A stretch of 64,000 nt of DNA from Bacilli bacterium. GTDB taxonomy: Bacteria; Bacillota_I; Bacilli_A; RF39; UBA660. The DNA is taken from assembly GCA_900768815.1 (NCBI GenBank), contig CAAGEE010000018.1:137000-200999 (forward strand), written 5' to 3'. The position numbers were made by a program, and so were the translations under genes. Shown here piece by piece: positions 27,570 through 36,463 of the stretch (position 1 is its first letter; each line of letters begins with the position of its first letter). Under the pieces are notes generated by a model, which saw nothing but the letters and a program-made list of their open reading frames with translations, had not been told where the DNA came from and did no database searches.

Positions 27570-28445
27570 TTGAAATTTTATAAATATATATGTGAAGTTA
27601 TTTCAAATATTACTACTATAGATAAAGAATATATATATGTTATTATTTCTACGATTTCGGTATTAGTAATCTTTTATCTATTAAAGAAAATTGGTCGAAA
27701 GGTAATACAAAGACTTACGTCTGGTAGGAGGGAATTTGTTTCTAATCAGGCCTATCAAGTAACCTTGAATGTATTAGAGGTTTAAATTTTAGTTATTATT
27801 TGGGATGATTATATAAAGGGATTAATGACTCTTATTAGTGTTATATCAGCCGCTATGACTATTGCTTTAAGAGATTTTATACTTAACTTTTTTTGTGGAG
27901 TTTATATTAAGTTTAAGAAACCGTTTAAAGTAGAGGATCGTATACAAATTGGAGATATGAAGGGAGACGTTATGAGTATTTCGGCTTTTAGTTTTGAAAT
28001 GCTAGAAGTTTCTACTAAAGAAGATAATGGTCAATCAACGGGTGTTGTTATTCATTATCCTAATTCAACTATTATATCTGGACCTGTAAAAAATATTAAC
28101 AAAGGATTTAAATATATTTGGGATGAAATGACTATAAAAGTTAAAATGGATTGTGATCTAGCTAATAATAAAAAAGAGATATATAAAATAGTTAATAGTT
28201 TGGAGACCGTTAAAAATATTCCAAGAAAGATGAAAAATCAAATAGCAGATGTTAATACTACCAATAGAATTTATTTTAATAAGTTTGATCCTATCATTTA
28301 TACTAAGATAGTTGATAATCATGTGGAACTTGTACTTAGATTTTTAATGCATCCTAAAAAAGCTAGGTATATAGAAAGTGTTATTTGGAATAAGATTTAT
28401 TTAGCTTATAAAGAAGAAAAAATTAATCTTTATGTTAAGGATTAA
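27570..28445 (+). pseudogene. MscS-type mechanosensitive channel gene with in-frame stop
   Basis: Two frames in the same register together make a MscS-family channel of about 290 residues. The first part (TTG at 27570 after GGAGGGG) encodes the N-terminal helices up to VTLNVLEV. A TAA stands at 27783-27785. The rest continues with ILVIIWDDYIKGLMTLISVI, the pore helix and the beta-domain (IGDMKGDVMSI; HYPNSTIISGPVKN). No frame change is needed, so this is a single nonsense codon. The ATG at 27825, preceded by AAGGG, could allow reinitiation but would lack helix 1-2. It may be a true pseudogene, a base error in the assembly, or a two-part channel. Confidence 0.88.
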
Positions 28446-29514
28446 TTTTTTCTTTTGTTATAAAAAGTTCTTTATTTTTTAGAAGTCGTTCATTATTAGG
28501 TGATATTTCTAGAGCTATATTTATAAAATAAATGGCATAGTTATATTTTCTTTGATAGAAGTTACTTATTGATAATAAGTCATAGATTGTTTCATCCCAA
28601 CAAAATGGTTCGTTGATATATGTTTTTTTGTGACCCTTTATTTTTAAGGCTTCTAAACAGTATTTTTCAACATCTAAGTAGTTTTCTTCGGAGTATGCAA
28701 GAAGTGCTCTTTCAACATATGGTTCCCTTAAGTTTGGTGTTTCTAAGATAGCTTTTTTTAACCATGATTTAGCTTCTTCATACTTACCTATATTTTTGTA
28801 GCATCTACTAATATAGCGCATGGAGGCTGATCTTTCATCTTTCCAAGTTGCTTTTTCTAATTCTAAGTGTTTTTTTAATGTTTTAATACTTTTTTTCCAG
28901 TAACCATAATACATATATTCTCGTCCTAGATAGTGCATGTTGCGATCGTTTGTAGGATCTTCTTTTACAGATAATTCTAAAAGAGGTAAGTAGGAATTAC
29001 GACTTTTAGTTGAATCTGGATAATGATTTAGAGTTAGATTATCTATTGTTATAAAGTTTTCTTGTGTAGTAGAATTTAGCACTTCGTGAACGGGGTTAAT
29101 CCAAGTATAGTTTTTTAGTGCGTGTATTTTATCGGAATAGAAAGAAATTATAGGTTTATTGTTTTCATCTAGTTTCCAGTTATAAGTATATCTTGCTCTC
29201 GTTGTATTTTCTTGCCAAGACCTTTCTAGTTTTTTTCGCCAACCAGGTTCAAATACTTCGTCTAAGTCTGTACAAACACAAATGTCAGTATCTTCTGGTA
29301 AAAGCTTTAAAGATTCATTTCTAGCTACATCAAAGCGCCAAGGAGTTATTATTTTTTGTTTTACTTTGATGCCTTTTTCTTTTAATAGTTTTACTGTATT
29401 GTCAGTAGAACCTGTGTCTAGTACATAGATTTCGTCTGCTTCTTTCATGGAGTTTATCCATCTACTGACAAATTTCTCTTCATTTTTAGAAATAGTGTAT
29501 ACACAAATTTTCAT
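28435..29514 (-). CDS. Family 2 glycosyltransferase with TPR-like C-terminus
   Basis: This protein of about 359 residues begins MKICVYTISKNEEKFVSRW, the GT-A fold start. It has the nucleotide-sugar motif VLDTGSTDNTV and a metal-binding region CTDLDEVF (DxD-like). The second half (about 180-355) contains TPR-like helical pairs (MHYLGREYMYYGYWKKSIKTL; YISRCYKNIGKYEEAKSWL). This layout is common in glycan-modifying enzymes of Firmicutes. The ATG at 29514 is chosen because AAAGGAAAA precedes it; an in-frame ATG at 29529 lies inside that site. Its last 11 bases overlap the end of the convergent mscS gene. Confidence 0.85.
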   Translation of the reverse strand: MKICVYTISKNEEKFVSRWINSMKEADEIYVLDTGSTDNTVKLLKEKGIKVKQKIITPWRFDVARNESLKLLPEDTDICVCTDLDEVFEPGWRKKLERSWQENTTRARYTYNWKLDENNKPIISFYSDKIHALKNYTWINPVHEVLNSTTQENFITIDNLTLNHYPDSTKSRNSYLPLLELSVKEDPTNDRNMHYLGREYMYYGYWKKSIKTLKKHLELEKATWKDERSASMRYISRCYKNIGKYEEAKSWLKKAILETPNLREPYVERALLAYSEENYLDVEKYCLEALKIKGHKKTYINEPFCWDETIYDLLSISNFYQRKYNYAIYFINIALEISPNNERLLKNKELFITKEKINP

Positions 29515-29608
29515 ATTTTTTCCTTTCATACTATACCAAATGATGGCTTTGTGATATACTTTTATATGAGTGTAAAAAAGAATTTATGAATTTTTGAGGT
29601 GATATTAT

Positions 29609-31078
29609 ATGAAATGTATGTTAAGATTTTTTATTTCTTTTATATTTATTATATGTATTTTTTGTTTTTCTATGAGCGTTTCGGCAGTTTCAATAACTGT
29701 TGATACTAGTAGTAATCTTATAACTAATACAGGAACAATTACTATATCTAATGCTAAGAAAAATGATACTTTGAAAGCTTATAAGATATTAGATGCTTTC
29801 TATAATTCAACTACTAATGTTGTAACTTATGATTTTACTAGTGATTTTAAAAAATTTATGACACAAAGTACAAATTATAAGAGTTTAACTACTGCAAAGT
29901 ATTTTAAATTGACATCTGGTGATATTACATCTGGTTCTACACAAACTTCGTCTACATTAGATAAACTTGTTAGTGAGTATGCTACTTATATATCGAATAA
30001 TTCTGTTACTGGTATTACTTTGGATAATGATGCTGGAATTGTTTCTGGTACTGTACCAGTTGGAGCATATTTAATTTTTCCAAGTGTTACACTTAATGTT
30101 TATGGAGTAATGGTTGGTAATGTTACCCTTGGAGCCGGTGCTGATTCTGGTTGGGTTGTAAATAATAGTTCTATCGTTGCTAAAGTAAGTGATGTTTCTT
30201 TTCAAGTGATTATGACTGATTCTGCTGCTATAGGAACTTCGTTTAACGTTTCAACATTGCTTGGAGTTCCAAAATATCCGACTAATGCTATTAATACAGT
30301 TTATACATTTTATCAAGAGCTTGATAATGGTATTACAGTACCTAGTGTTTCTAATATAACTATTACTGATGGAGGGACCACTTTAACTAATACTAATGGA
30401 ACTTTTACTAATTCTTCTGGAAAAGTAGAGGCTGTTGCTACAGTATCTGGTCAGAAAATTACAATTACTTTTACTACTATTAATGTTTCAAATGATAGCA
30501 TTAGGGTCGCTTATAAAACCTCTTTAAATGAAAATGCTACACTTGGTGTCCAAAACACTAATAACATTGATAGCTGGTTAGTATATTCAAATGATCCATA
30601 TGGTACTGGTACTAAAACAACTGATACAAATACTAGTAAAGTTAAGACTTGTGGTTTAAAAGTTATAGCAGTTGCGGCTGATGATGTTTCTAAAACATTA
30701 GCTGGAGTTAATTTTGAGGTTTGGGGAATGGCTAGAGTACAAGGAAGAGTTGATGAGGAAAAAATAGCTACAATTGTTACTGATGGTCATGGTGTAGCAA
30801 CATTAACTGGTTATAGGGGAGATGCTTATCCTCATTATTATATAAAACAGATTTCTACTGTTCCAGGATATAAGTTAGCAAGTGATACTAGTTATTCATC
30901 GTCTCTTAATACTGATGGCTATCAAACAATTACAATCAAGATACCAGTAGCAACAATTCTTCCAGTTACTGGTGGTATTGGTACTTTAATCTTTACTTTT
31001 TTTGGTTTTATAGTTATTATCGTTTCAGTTATATTATTTAGTTTTTATAGAAGAAAGAATGAAAACAATCCCTTTTAG
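29609..31078 (+). CDS. LPXTG-anchored fimbrial protein (isopeptide-forming pilin type)
   Basis: This 489-residue protein has a signal peptide (residues 1-26). The N-terminal domain runs SITVDTSSNLIT...LKAYKILDAFY, as in SpaA/FimA major pilins. Two Ig-like domains are predicted to form Lys-Asn isopeptides (VTLGAG region; a C-terminal CnaB-like domain, LAGVNFEVWGMARV...IKQISTVPGYKL). The sorting signal LPVTG sits at about residue 451, followed by a hydrophobic helix and YRRKNENNPF. It should be linked by a sortase to pilus or cell wall. No sortase or other pilin is in the window, so it is an orphan here. Its promoter region and GAGGTGAT ribosome binding site are its own. Confidence 0.88.
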   Translation: MKCMLRFFISFIFIICIFCFSMSVSAVSITVDTSSNLITNTGTITISNAKKNDTLKAYKILDAFYNSTTNVVTYDFTSDFKKFMTQSTNYKSLTTAKYFKLTSGDITSGSTQTSSTLDKLVSEYATYISNNSVTGITLDNDAGIVSGTVPVGAYLIFPSVTLNVYGVMVGNVTLGAGADSGWVVNNSSIVAKVSDVSFQVIMTDSAAIGTSFNVSTLLGVPKYPTNAINTVYTFYQELDNGITVPSVSNITITDGGTTLTNTNGTFTNSSGKVEAVATVSGQKITITFTTINVSNDSIRVAYKTSLNENATLGVQNTNNIDSWLVYSNDPYGTGTKTTDTNTSKVKTCGLKVIAVAADDVSKTLAGVNFEVWGMARVQGRVDEEKIATIVTDGHGVATLTGYRGDAYPHYYIKQISTVPGYKLASDTSYSSSLNTDGYQTITIKIPVATILPVTGGIGTLIFTFFGFIVIIVSVILFSFYRRKNENNPF

Positions 31079-31180
31079 GTGAAAGTTTTTTTCTTTGATA
31101 AATTTTGTTTTTTGTGTAAAGTTCTTTCTTTTTTTTCAATTTATGGTATCATTATATTAGATGATAGGAGGTTGACTTTT

Positions 31181-32206
31181 ATGAAATGTGTAAAAATAAA
31201 AGGTGTTAAAAAATTTGAAATTGGTGATATACCTGAACCTGTTTCACAAAATGGTAGTGTTCTAATAGATGTAAAAAAGTGTGGTATTTGTGGTTCTGAT
31301 ATTCATTATTGGGATGCTGGTGAGCCTGTTGGTTTAGTAATGGGACATGAGTATTGTGGTGTTGTTACTAATCCTGGAGCTAGGGATGATTTAAGAGTTG
31401 GTGATAGAGTAACAGCATTGCCTATTTCACCATGTGGTCATTGTAGTGCTTGTCTTACAGGAAATCCCCAATATTGTCCTGAAACTTGGACTCATGCTAC
31501 TGGTCTTTCTTTAACAAATCCAGGTGCTTTAGCACCAAGGATGGCAATTAGACCGGATATGGTTTTAAAAGTTCCTGATAGTGTTAGTGATGAAGAAGTT
31601 GCGATGGTTGAACCATCTGCAGTTGGACTACATGCAGTTCATTTAGCTAATATTAAAGTAGGAGAAAAAGTTTTAGTTATTGGTGGAGGAATTATTGGTT
31701 TAGTTTCTGCTATGTTTGCTAAAATGGAAGGAGCAAGTTATGTTGCTTTATCTGAAACTAATGATGCTCGTGGTAAGAAGAGTATTCGATTAGGTGTTGT
31801 TGATGAATGGTATGATGCTAAGGATACTAAGATGTTAGAACGTGTTTTAGCAAAGACTAATGGAGGTTTTGATGTAGTAATTGATTGTTGTGGTAATTCT
31901 CCAGCTGTTAGTTCGGCTTTAATGGCAGTTAGACCTGGTGGAAGAGTAGTTTTAGTCGGAGTATCACTAGGTACAGTTACAATTCCTACAGTAGTTGCTG
32001 TTATGAGAGAGTTAACCGTTATGGGCTCAATTGCTTATACAAAAGAAGAATTCCAAACATGTATTGATTTAATGGCTGGTAAAAAAATAGATACATTAAA
32101 ATTTGTTGATGATGTAGTTAGTTTAGATGAAGTTCAAAAGGCATATGAAAGATTAACATCTGGAACTGATGATGCAGTTAAAATATTAGTTGATCCTAAT
32201 AAATAG
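31181..32206 (+). CDS. Zinc-dependent medium-chain alcohol/polyol dehydrogenase
   Basis: This protein of about 341 residues belongs to the sorbitol/threonine dehydrogenase branch. The catalytic zinc site is CGICGSDIHYWD with GHEYCG. The structural zinc cysteines are in PCGHCSACLTGNPQYC, and the NAD(H) Rossmann motif is VIGGGIIGLVSA. The ATG at 31181 follows AGGAGG; the longer upstream frame encodes a hydrophobic non-homologous peptide. The substrate is unknown: a polyol or secondary alcohol is likely from the family. Confidence 0.9.
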   Translation: MKCVKIKGVKKFEIGDIPEPVSQNGSVLIDVKKCGICGSDIHYWDAGEPVGLVMGHEYCGVVTNPGARDDLRVGDRVTALPISPCGHCSACLTGNPQYCPETWTHATGLSLTNPGALAPRMAIRPDMVLKVPDSVSDEEVAMVEPSAVGLHAVHLANIKVGEKVLVIGGGIIGLVSAMFAKMEGASYVALSETNDARGKKSIRLGVVDEWYDAKDTKMLERVLAKTNGGFDVVIDCCGNSPAVSSALMAVRPGGRVVLVGVSLGTVTIPTVVAVMRELTVMGSIAYTKEEFQTCIDLMAGKKIDTLKFVDDVVSLDEVQKAYERLTSGTDDAVKILVDPNK

Positions 32207-32222
32207 ATAGATGGTGATATAA

Positions 32223-32981
32223 ATGAAATTTGATGAAATGATTTCTAATAAAAATGCTACTAAAAAGGTAAATACTTTAAAAATTGTGATTATTGTTGTT
32301 GTTGCTATTACGATATTTTTAGTTTTATATTTTATTTTAAAAGGTGTATTTGGTGGAAATAATACCAAGGTAAAAGAAGAAAAACTTGATACTAATAGTC
32401 GTTTAGTACAGAGCTTATATACTAGTGTACATGATTTTAAGTCAACTTCTCCTTATTGGATGTATGATGGTGAGAGAAGTAGTATTATTGCTGATATGAC
32501 AGAGACTAACAAAATGGTACTTGCTTATTTAAATCTTAAAGCATCTGATTTTTTAGAAGCTGATAACTGTACTGCTTTAACACAAGAAAATAGTTATGGA
32601 AAGTTAGTATGCAGTGATAAAACAATCATTAAAAGAGAAGATGTAGAAAGATCATACAAAGAGGTGTTTGGAGATCAGTTTACAATGGGTACTGGTAATA
32701 TAAAAGTTAATCCAGAAAATGATACTTATATTTATGATGATACGATAGATTCTTATGTTTTATATTCAAAGAATAGTAGTAAAGAAAAATTTTCAAAAGA
32801 TTACAAATATAACTATGATGTTTATCAAGCTGAAAGAGAAGGAGATACTATTAGAATATATGAATCATTAGAAGTTATTAATAAAGCTGGTGAGACTGTT
32901 GATGAGGCTAAGTATCTTTATACATTTAAATTAGCTAGTGATAATTTATATAGTTATTATAGTATTGAACAAGTTAAGTAA
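32223..32981 (+). CDS. Membrane-anchored hypothetical protein
   Basis: This 252-residue protein has a short cytoplasmic N-terminus, one transmembrane helix (about residues 20-42) and an exported charged domain. A Cys pair (ADNCTALTQENSYGKLVCSDK) could be disulfide bonded. It starts 16 bases after the dehydrogenase with GGTGAT as ribosome binding site, so it may be co-transcribed. No family is recognised. Single-helix exported proteins of this shape recur throughout the window. Confidence 0.6.
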   Translation: MKFDEMISNKNATKKVNTLKIVIIVVVAITIFLVLYFILKGVFGGNNTKVKEEKLDTNSRLVQSLYTSVHDFKSTSPYWMYDGERSSIIADMTETNKMVLAYLNLKASDFLEADNCTALTQENSYGKLVCSDKTIIKREDVERSYKEVFGDQFTMGTGNIKVNPENDTYIYDDTIDSYVLYSKNSSKEKFSKDYKYNYDVYQAEREGDTIRIYESLEVINKAGETVDEAKYLYTFKLASDNLYSYYSIEQVK

Positions 32982-32989
32982 TAGAAAAG

Positions 32990-33015
32990 AACAGTTTTTA
33001 TAAACTGTTTTTTTA
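32990..33015 (+). terminator. Rho-independent terminator
   Basis: AACAGTTT and AAACTGTT flank a TTAT loop, followed by T6. Confidence 0.9.
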
Positions 33016-33104
33016 TGTGACTTTTCAAAAAGTTAATTGTCTAATAAATGTTTTTCTGATATACTTTATATGTAGTAGTAGAAGTAGACTCGGAGGTATG
33101 GTTT

Positions 33105-33224
33105 ATGAAGAATACTAAGAATAATTCAAATAGTTTTGGATATGCTGAAGTAATAGGAACTTGTATTATGATTCTTTCTAGTGCATTTTTTGTAGCTGCT
33201 ATTTTAATGTCTTTGTTTGTTTAA
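33105..33224 (+). CDS. 39-residue small membrane protein
   Basis: An ATG seven bases after CGGAGG opens a 39-codon frame. The first 16 residues are polar (MKNTKNNSNSFGYAEV) and the rest one hydrophobic helix (IGTCIMILSSAFFVAAILMSLFV). The ribosome binding site is strong and the gene is flanked by terminators on both sides (33015 and 33372), so it is plausibly expressed. No family is recognised. Confidence 0.55.
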   Translation: MKNTKNNSNSFGYAEVIGTCIMILSSAFFVAAILMSLFV

Positions 33225-33430
33225 TAGTTTTTAATTATATGTGTTAGGTGTATTTGCTACTGATTTATAATATGATGAGAAAATAGTAATTACTAAGAAT
33301 GGTTTTGCAGATACTATTGGTACAGCTATAGTTATGAAAAGTAGACGACAAGTTAACTAATAATTTACAATAAGACTAGCAATAGTCTTTTTCTTTTGAT
33401 AGAATTGTTTTTGTAGTATATAGAAAGGTT
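33225..33430 (+). pseudogene. Possible gene remnant
   Basis: After the small membrane protein, a frame without a start encodes LGVFATDL, a TAA, then YDEKIVITKNGFADTIGTAI and VMKSRRQVN before a stop at about 33358-33360. The protein-like composition but absent start and internal stop suggest a decayed gene. It is followed by the terminator at 33372. The rest of the stretch shows nothing recognisable. Confidence 0.3.
33372..33397 (+). terminator. Rho-independent terminator
   Basis: AAGACTA pairs with TAGTCTT around a GCAA loop and is followed by T-rich sequence. Confidence 0.8.
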
Positions 33431-33433
33431 GTT

Positions 33434-34387
33434 ATGGATAATAGTATTTTAGTTATACAAAAGTATTTAAAAAAGAAAAAAGAACGTGTTTTGTTAGATT
33501 TATATATTAGAGATTATAATAAGTCTAATTTTTATATTGCTTTAGTATTTAATAAGAGAATAGAAAAATTTAAGGTTTTATTTATTCCTTTAGATGTTTG
33601 CGAAAATAAGTATATAGAAGATTATATATGTTATCAATTTATTGATATTTCTTCTGTTAATTATATTTTGAATACAATTAATGATAATGATAAATTAATT
33701 AGAAATGATATTTTTAGAAATAAAATTAACAAGTATATTAATAGTTATTATATTGAGATTAATACTCATATTAATAAACGCGATTATAAATTTGTTACGA
33801 CTAGATATATTCCTAGTGAATGGCTTTTTATGTTTGATGTTATTGTTACTTTATTTGAGAGAATTCCATCTTTTATGAATGAATTATGTAGAGAAATATT
33901 AGCTGTTTTTAGTAATTCTAATGAGGCTATTGATTATAAATATTCAATTGATTTTGATTTAGTTAATGATGATTTTAGTACTTTATTATTTGATACTAGT
34001 GAAGTACATGAAGTTTTATTTTTAGAGTTTATTGGAGGAAAGTATTTTGCAATAGTAAATAATGTTTTGGTAGTTGTTGAATACAATCCTAGAAAGATAC
34101 TTAATTTATATTGTTCTAGTGATGATGATAGTTATATTTATAGTGTATTAGTTGCAATTAGAAATAAAAGTTATAAGAAATTTTATAAGTTAATGGTAGT
34201 TGATGATAAGCATGATTTTGAAGTAGGGGTTGCTGAATACTATTTATGTTATGGATTAGAAAAGGATAAGTTCTTAATTATTTCTGGCGATAAGTTAGAG
34301 ACTTTGGATAAGCGTTTGTATGAGGATGGTTTGATAAAGATATTGGATAGTGATTTAGAATTAGATGAGAAATTAGGAAAGATATAA
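33434..34387 (+). CDS. Hypothetical protein, 317 residues
   Basis: This is a soluble protein rich in Ile, Tyr, Asn and Asp, without signal peptide or membrane helix. The N-terminus (VIQKYLKKKKERVLLDLYI) is amphipathic and basic, the C-terminus acidic (KILDSDLELDEKLGKI). AGAAAGG is the ribosome binding site. No family or motif is recognised. It is a single gene between terminators and the htpG promoter. Confidence 0.5.
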   Translation: MDNSILVIQKYLKKKKERVLLDLYIRDYNKSNFYIALVFNKRIEKFKVLFIPLDVCENKYIEDYICYQFIDISSVNYILNTINDNDKLIRNDIFRNKINKYINSYYIEINTHINKRDYKFVTTRYIPSEWLFMFDVIVTLFERIPSFMNELCREILAVFSNSNEAIDYKYSIDFDLVNDDFSTLLFDTSEVHEVLFLEFIGGKYFAIVNNVLVVVEYNPRKILNLYCSSDDDSYIYSVLVAIRNKSYKKFYKLMVVDDKHDFEVGVAEYYLCYGLEKDKFLIISGDKLETLDKRLYEDGLIKILDSDLELDEKLGKI

Positions 34388-34418
34388 CTTTTTTATATTT
34401 TTTCTTTTTTTGTTTAAA

Positions 34419-34460
34419 TTGGCACTCATTGTTGACAACTGCTAAAAATAGTGTTATAAA
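34419..34460 (+). promoter_or_regulatory. CIRCE-like operator overlapping the htpG promoter
   Basis: TTGGCACTC-N9-AACTGCTAA (34419-34445) matches CIRCE with three deviations. TTGACA (34432-34437) lies inside it, and TATAAA (34455-34460) follows at a 17-base spacing. The geometry is identical to the clpB and hsp20 operators, which supports it despite the weaker arms. Confidence 0.85.
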
Positions 34461-34493
34461 TAAATTGTGAACAAGATTAAGGAGATGATTTGT

Positions 34494-36374
34494 TTGGAGA
34501 AACATGAATTTAAGTCTGAATCAAAGAGACTATTAGATTTAATGATTAATTCAATTTATACTAATAAAGATATATTTTTAAGGGAGTTAATTTCTAATGC
34601 GTCTGATGCACTAGATAAGTTATATTATCGTTCTTTAACTGATAAAAATATTAAAGTTAAAAGAGAAGATTTAGGTATTTTACTAGAAAAAGATGAAGAA
34701 AAACGTACTTTAACTATTTCTGATAATGGTTGTGGTATGACTAAGGAAGAATTAGAAAACAACTTAGGTACAATAGCAAAGTCTGGGACACTTGCTTTTA
34801 AAGAAAATATGAGTAAGGAAGAGAAAACTAATGTTATTGGACAATTTGGTGTTGGTTTTTACTCAGCTTTTATGGTTAGTGATAAGATAACTGTTACTTC
34901 TAAGTCAATTGATAGTGATGAGGCTTATACTTGGGAAAGTGAAGGAGCAGATGGTTATACTATTAAGAAAGCAAAGAAAACTGATAATGGTACTAAGATA
35001 ATTTTGCATATTAAGGAAGATACAGAGGAAAATGATTATTGTAAGTACTTAGATGAATATCAAATTAAGGGATTAGTTAAGAAATATTCTGATTATATTA
35101 GTTTCCCTATTAAGATGGAAATTACACATCATGAATTAAAAGATGAGAAAAAACATGAATATGAAGATAAAAAAGAAATAGAAGTATTAAATAGTATGGT
35201 TCCTATATGGAAGAAGAGTAAGAGTGAAGTAAGTGATGCTGATTATGAGAACTTCTATATGGATAAGTTTAATGATTTTGATAAGCCATTAAAAGTAATT
35301 TCTTCTTCAGTAGAGGGAATGTGTTCTTATAAATCGTTATTATTTATACCTAGTCATGCACCATATGATTACTATACACAAGATTATGAAAAAGGACTTA
35401 GTTTATATGCTAATGGAGTATTGATAATGGATAGATGTGCTGATTTATTACCAGATTACTTTAGTTTTGTTAAAGGTGTTGTAGATAGTGAAGACTTATC
35501 ATTAAATATTTCAAGAGAGGTATTACAAGAGAGTCATAATTTAAAATTGATTGCTAAAAATATTGAGAGTAAGATTCGTAAAGAATTAGAGGATATGTTA
35601 AAGAGTGATCGAGAAAATTATATTTCATTCTTTAAGACATTTGGTGTTCAATTAAAGTATGGAGTTTATAATAACTTTGGTGCTGATAAGGATAAGTTGA
35701 AAGATTTAGTTATGTTTTATTCAGCTAAGAAAGAGAAACTTGTTACTTTAGGAGAATATGTCGATAATATGAAAGATGGACAAGAAAAAATTTATTATGC
35801 TGCTGGTTCATCTATTAAGAAAATTGATGCTATGCCTAACGTTGAACAAGTAAAGGACCATGACTTTGATATTTTATACTTGACTGATTATGTTGATGAG
35901 TTTGCGATTACAGCTATTCAAGAATATGAAGGTAAGAAGTTTGCTAATGTTGAAAATGAGGATTTGGGACTTGAAAGTGATGAAGAAAAAGAAGAGTTAA
36001 AGAAAGTAAATGAAGATAATGTTGATTTATTAAAACATATGAAGGAGCTTATTGGAGATGTTAGTGAAGTTAAGTTTAGTAATAAATTAAAGAAACATCC
36101 AGTATGTTTAACTACTAAGGGAGATGTTTCAATAGAGATGCAAAAGGTATTTGATGCTATGCCTAATGATATGGGTATTAAAGCACAACAGGTACTTGAA
36201 GTAAATGAGAAACATCCAATTGCTGATAAGCTAAAAAAATTATATGCAAGTAATAAAGAAGAATTTGATAAATATACAAAAATTTTATATGCAGAGGCTA
36301 AAATGATAGCAGGACTTCCAATAGATAATCCAACAGAGATTAGTTCATTAATTTGTGAAGTAATTGCTAAATAG
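34494..36374 (+). CDS. htpG: Chaperone HtpG (Hsp90)
   Basis: This Hsp90 of about 626 residues has its N-terminal GHKL ATPase at residues 1-215: ELISNASDALDK, DNGCGMTKEEL and the lid/GQFGVGFYSAF motifs. The middle domain holds the catalytic-loop Arg in LSLNISREVLQES, and a C-terminal dimerisation domain follows. TTG at 34494 is chosen because AAGGAG sits nine bases upstream and homologues start at this point (xxHEFKSESKRLLDLMI). A GTG 27 bases upstream has no ribosome binding site. CIRCE control of htpG is unusual compared with B. subtilis, where htpG is outside the HrcA regulon. Confidence 0.96.
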   Translation: MEKHEFKSESKRLLDLMINSIYTNKDIFLRELISNASDALDKLYYRSLTDKNIKVKREDLGILLEKDEEKRTLTISDNGCGMTKEELENNLGTIAKSGTLAFKENMSKEEKTNVIGQFGVGFYSAFMVSDKITVTSKSIDSDEAYTWESEGADGYTIKKAKKTDNGTKIILHIKEDTEENDYCKYLDEYQIKGLVKKYSDYISFPIKMEITHHELKDEKKHEYEDKKEIEVLNSMVPIWKKSKSEVSDADYENFYMDKFNDFDKPLKVISSSVEGMCSYKSLLFIPSHAPYDYYTQDYEKGLSLYANGVLIMDRCADLLPDYFSFVKGVVDSEDLSLNISREVLQESHNLKLIAKNIESKIRKELEDMLKSDRENYISFFKTFGVQLKYGVYNNFGADKDKLKDLVMFYSAKKEKLVTLGEYVDNMKDGQEKIYYAAGSSIKKIDAMPNVEQVKDHDFDILYLTDYVDEFAITAIQEYEGKKFANVENEDLGLESDEEKEELKKVNEDNVDLLKHMKELIGDVSEVKFSNKLKKHPVCLTTKGDVSIEMQKVFDAMPNDMGIKAQQVLEVNEKHPIADKLKKLYASNKEEFDKYTKILYAEAKMIAGLPIDNPTEISSLICEVIAK

Positions 36375-36386
36375 TGATGTAAAGAA

Positions 36387-36409
36387 AAACGGGAATTCCT
36401 GTTTTTTTT
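36387..36409 (+). terminator. Rho-independent terminator of htpG
   Basis: AAACGGG pairs with CCTGTTT around AATT and is followed by T7. Confidence 0.88.
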
Positions 36410-36463
36410 CTTGAATTAATTCTTAGGATGACTTATACTCATAGTAAGGTAGAGGAGAGAGTT

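Noticed and set aside
27783..27785. Frameshift explanation of the mscS interruption
   Set aside because: Both halves are in the same register, so only the TAA codon separates them.
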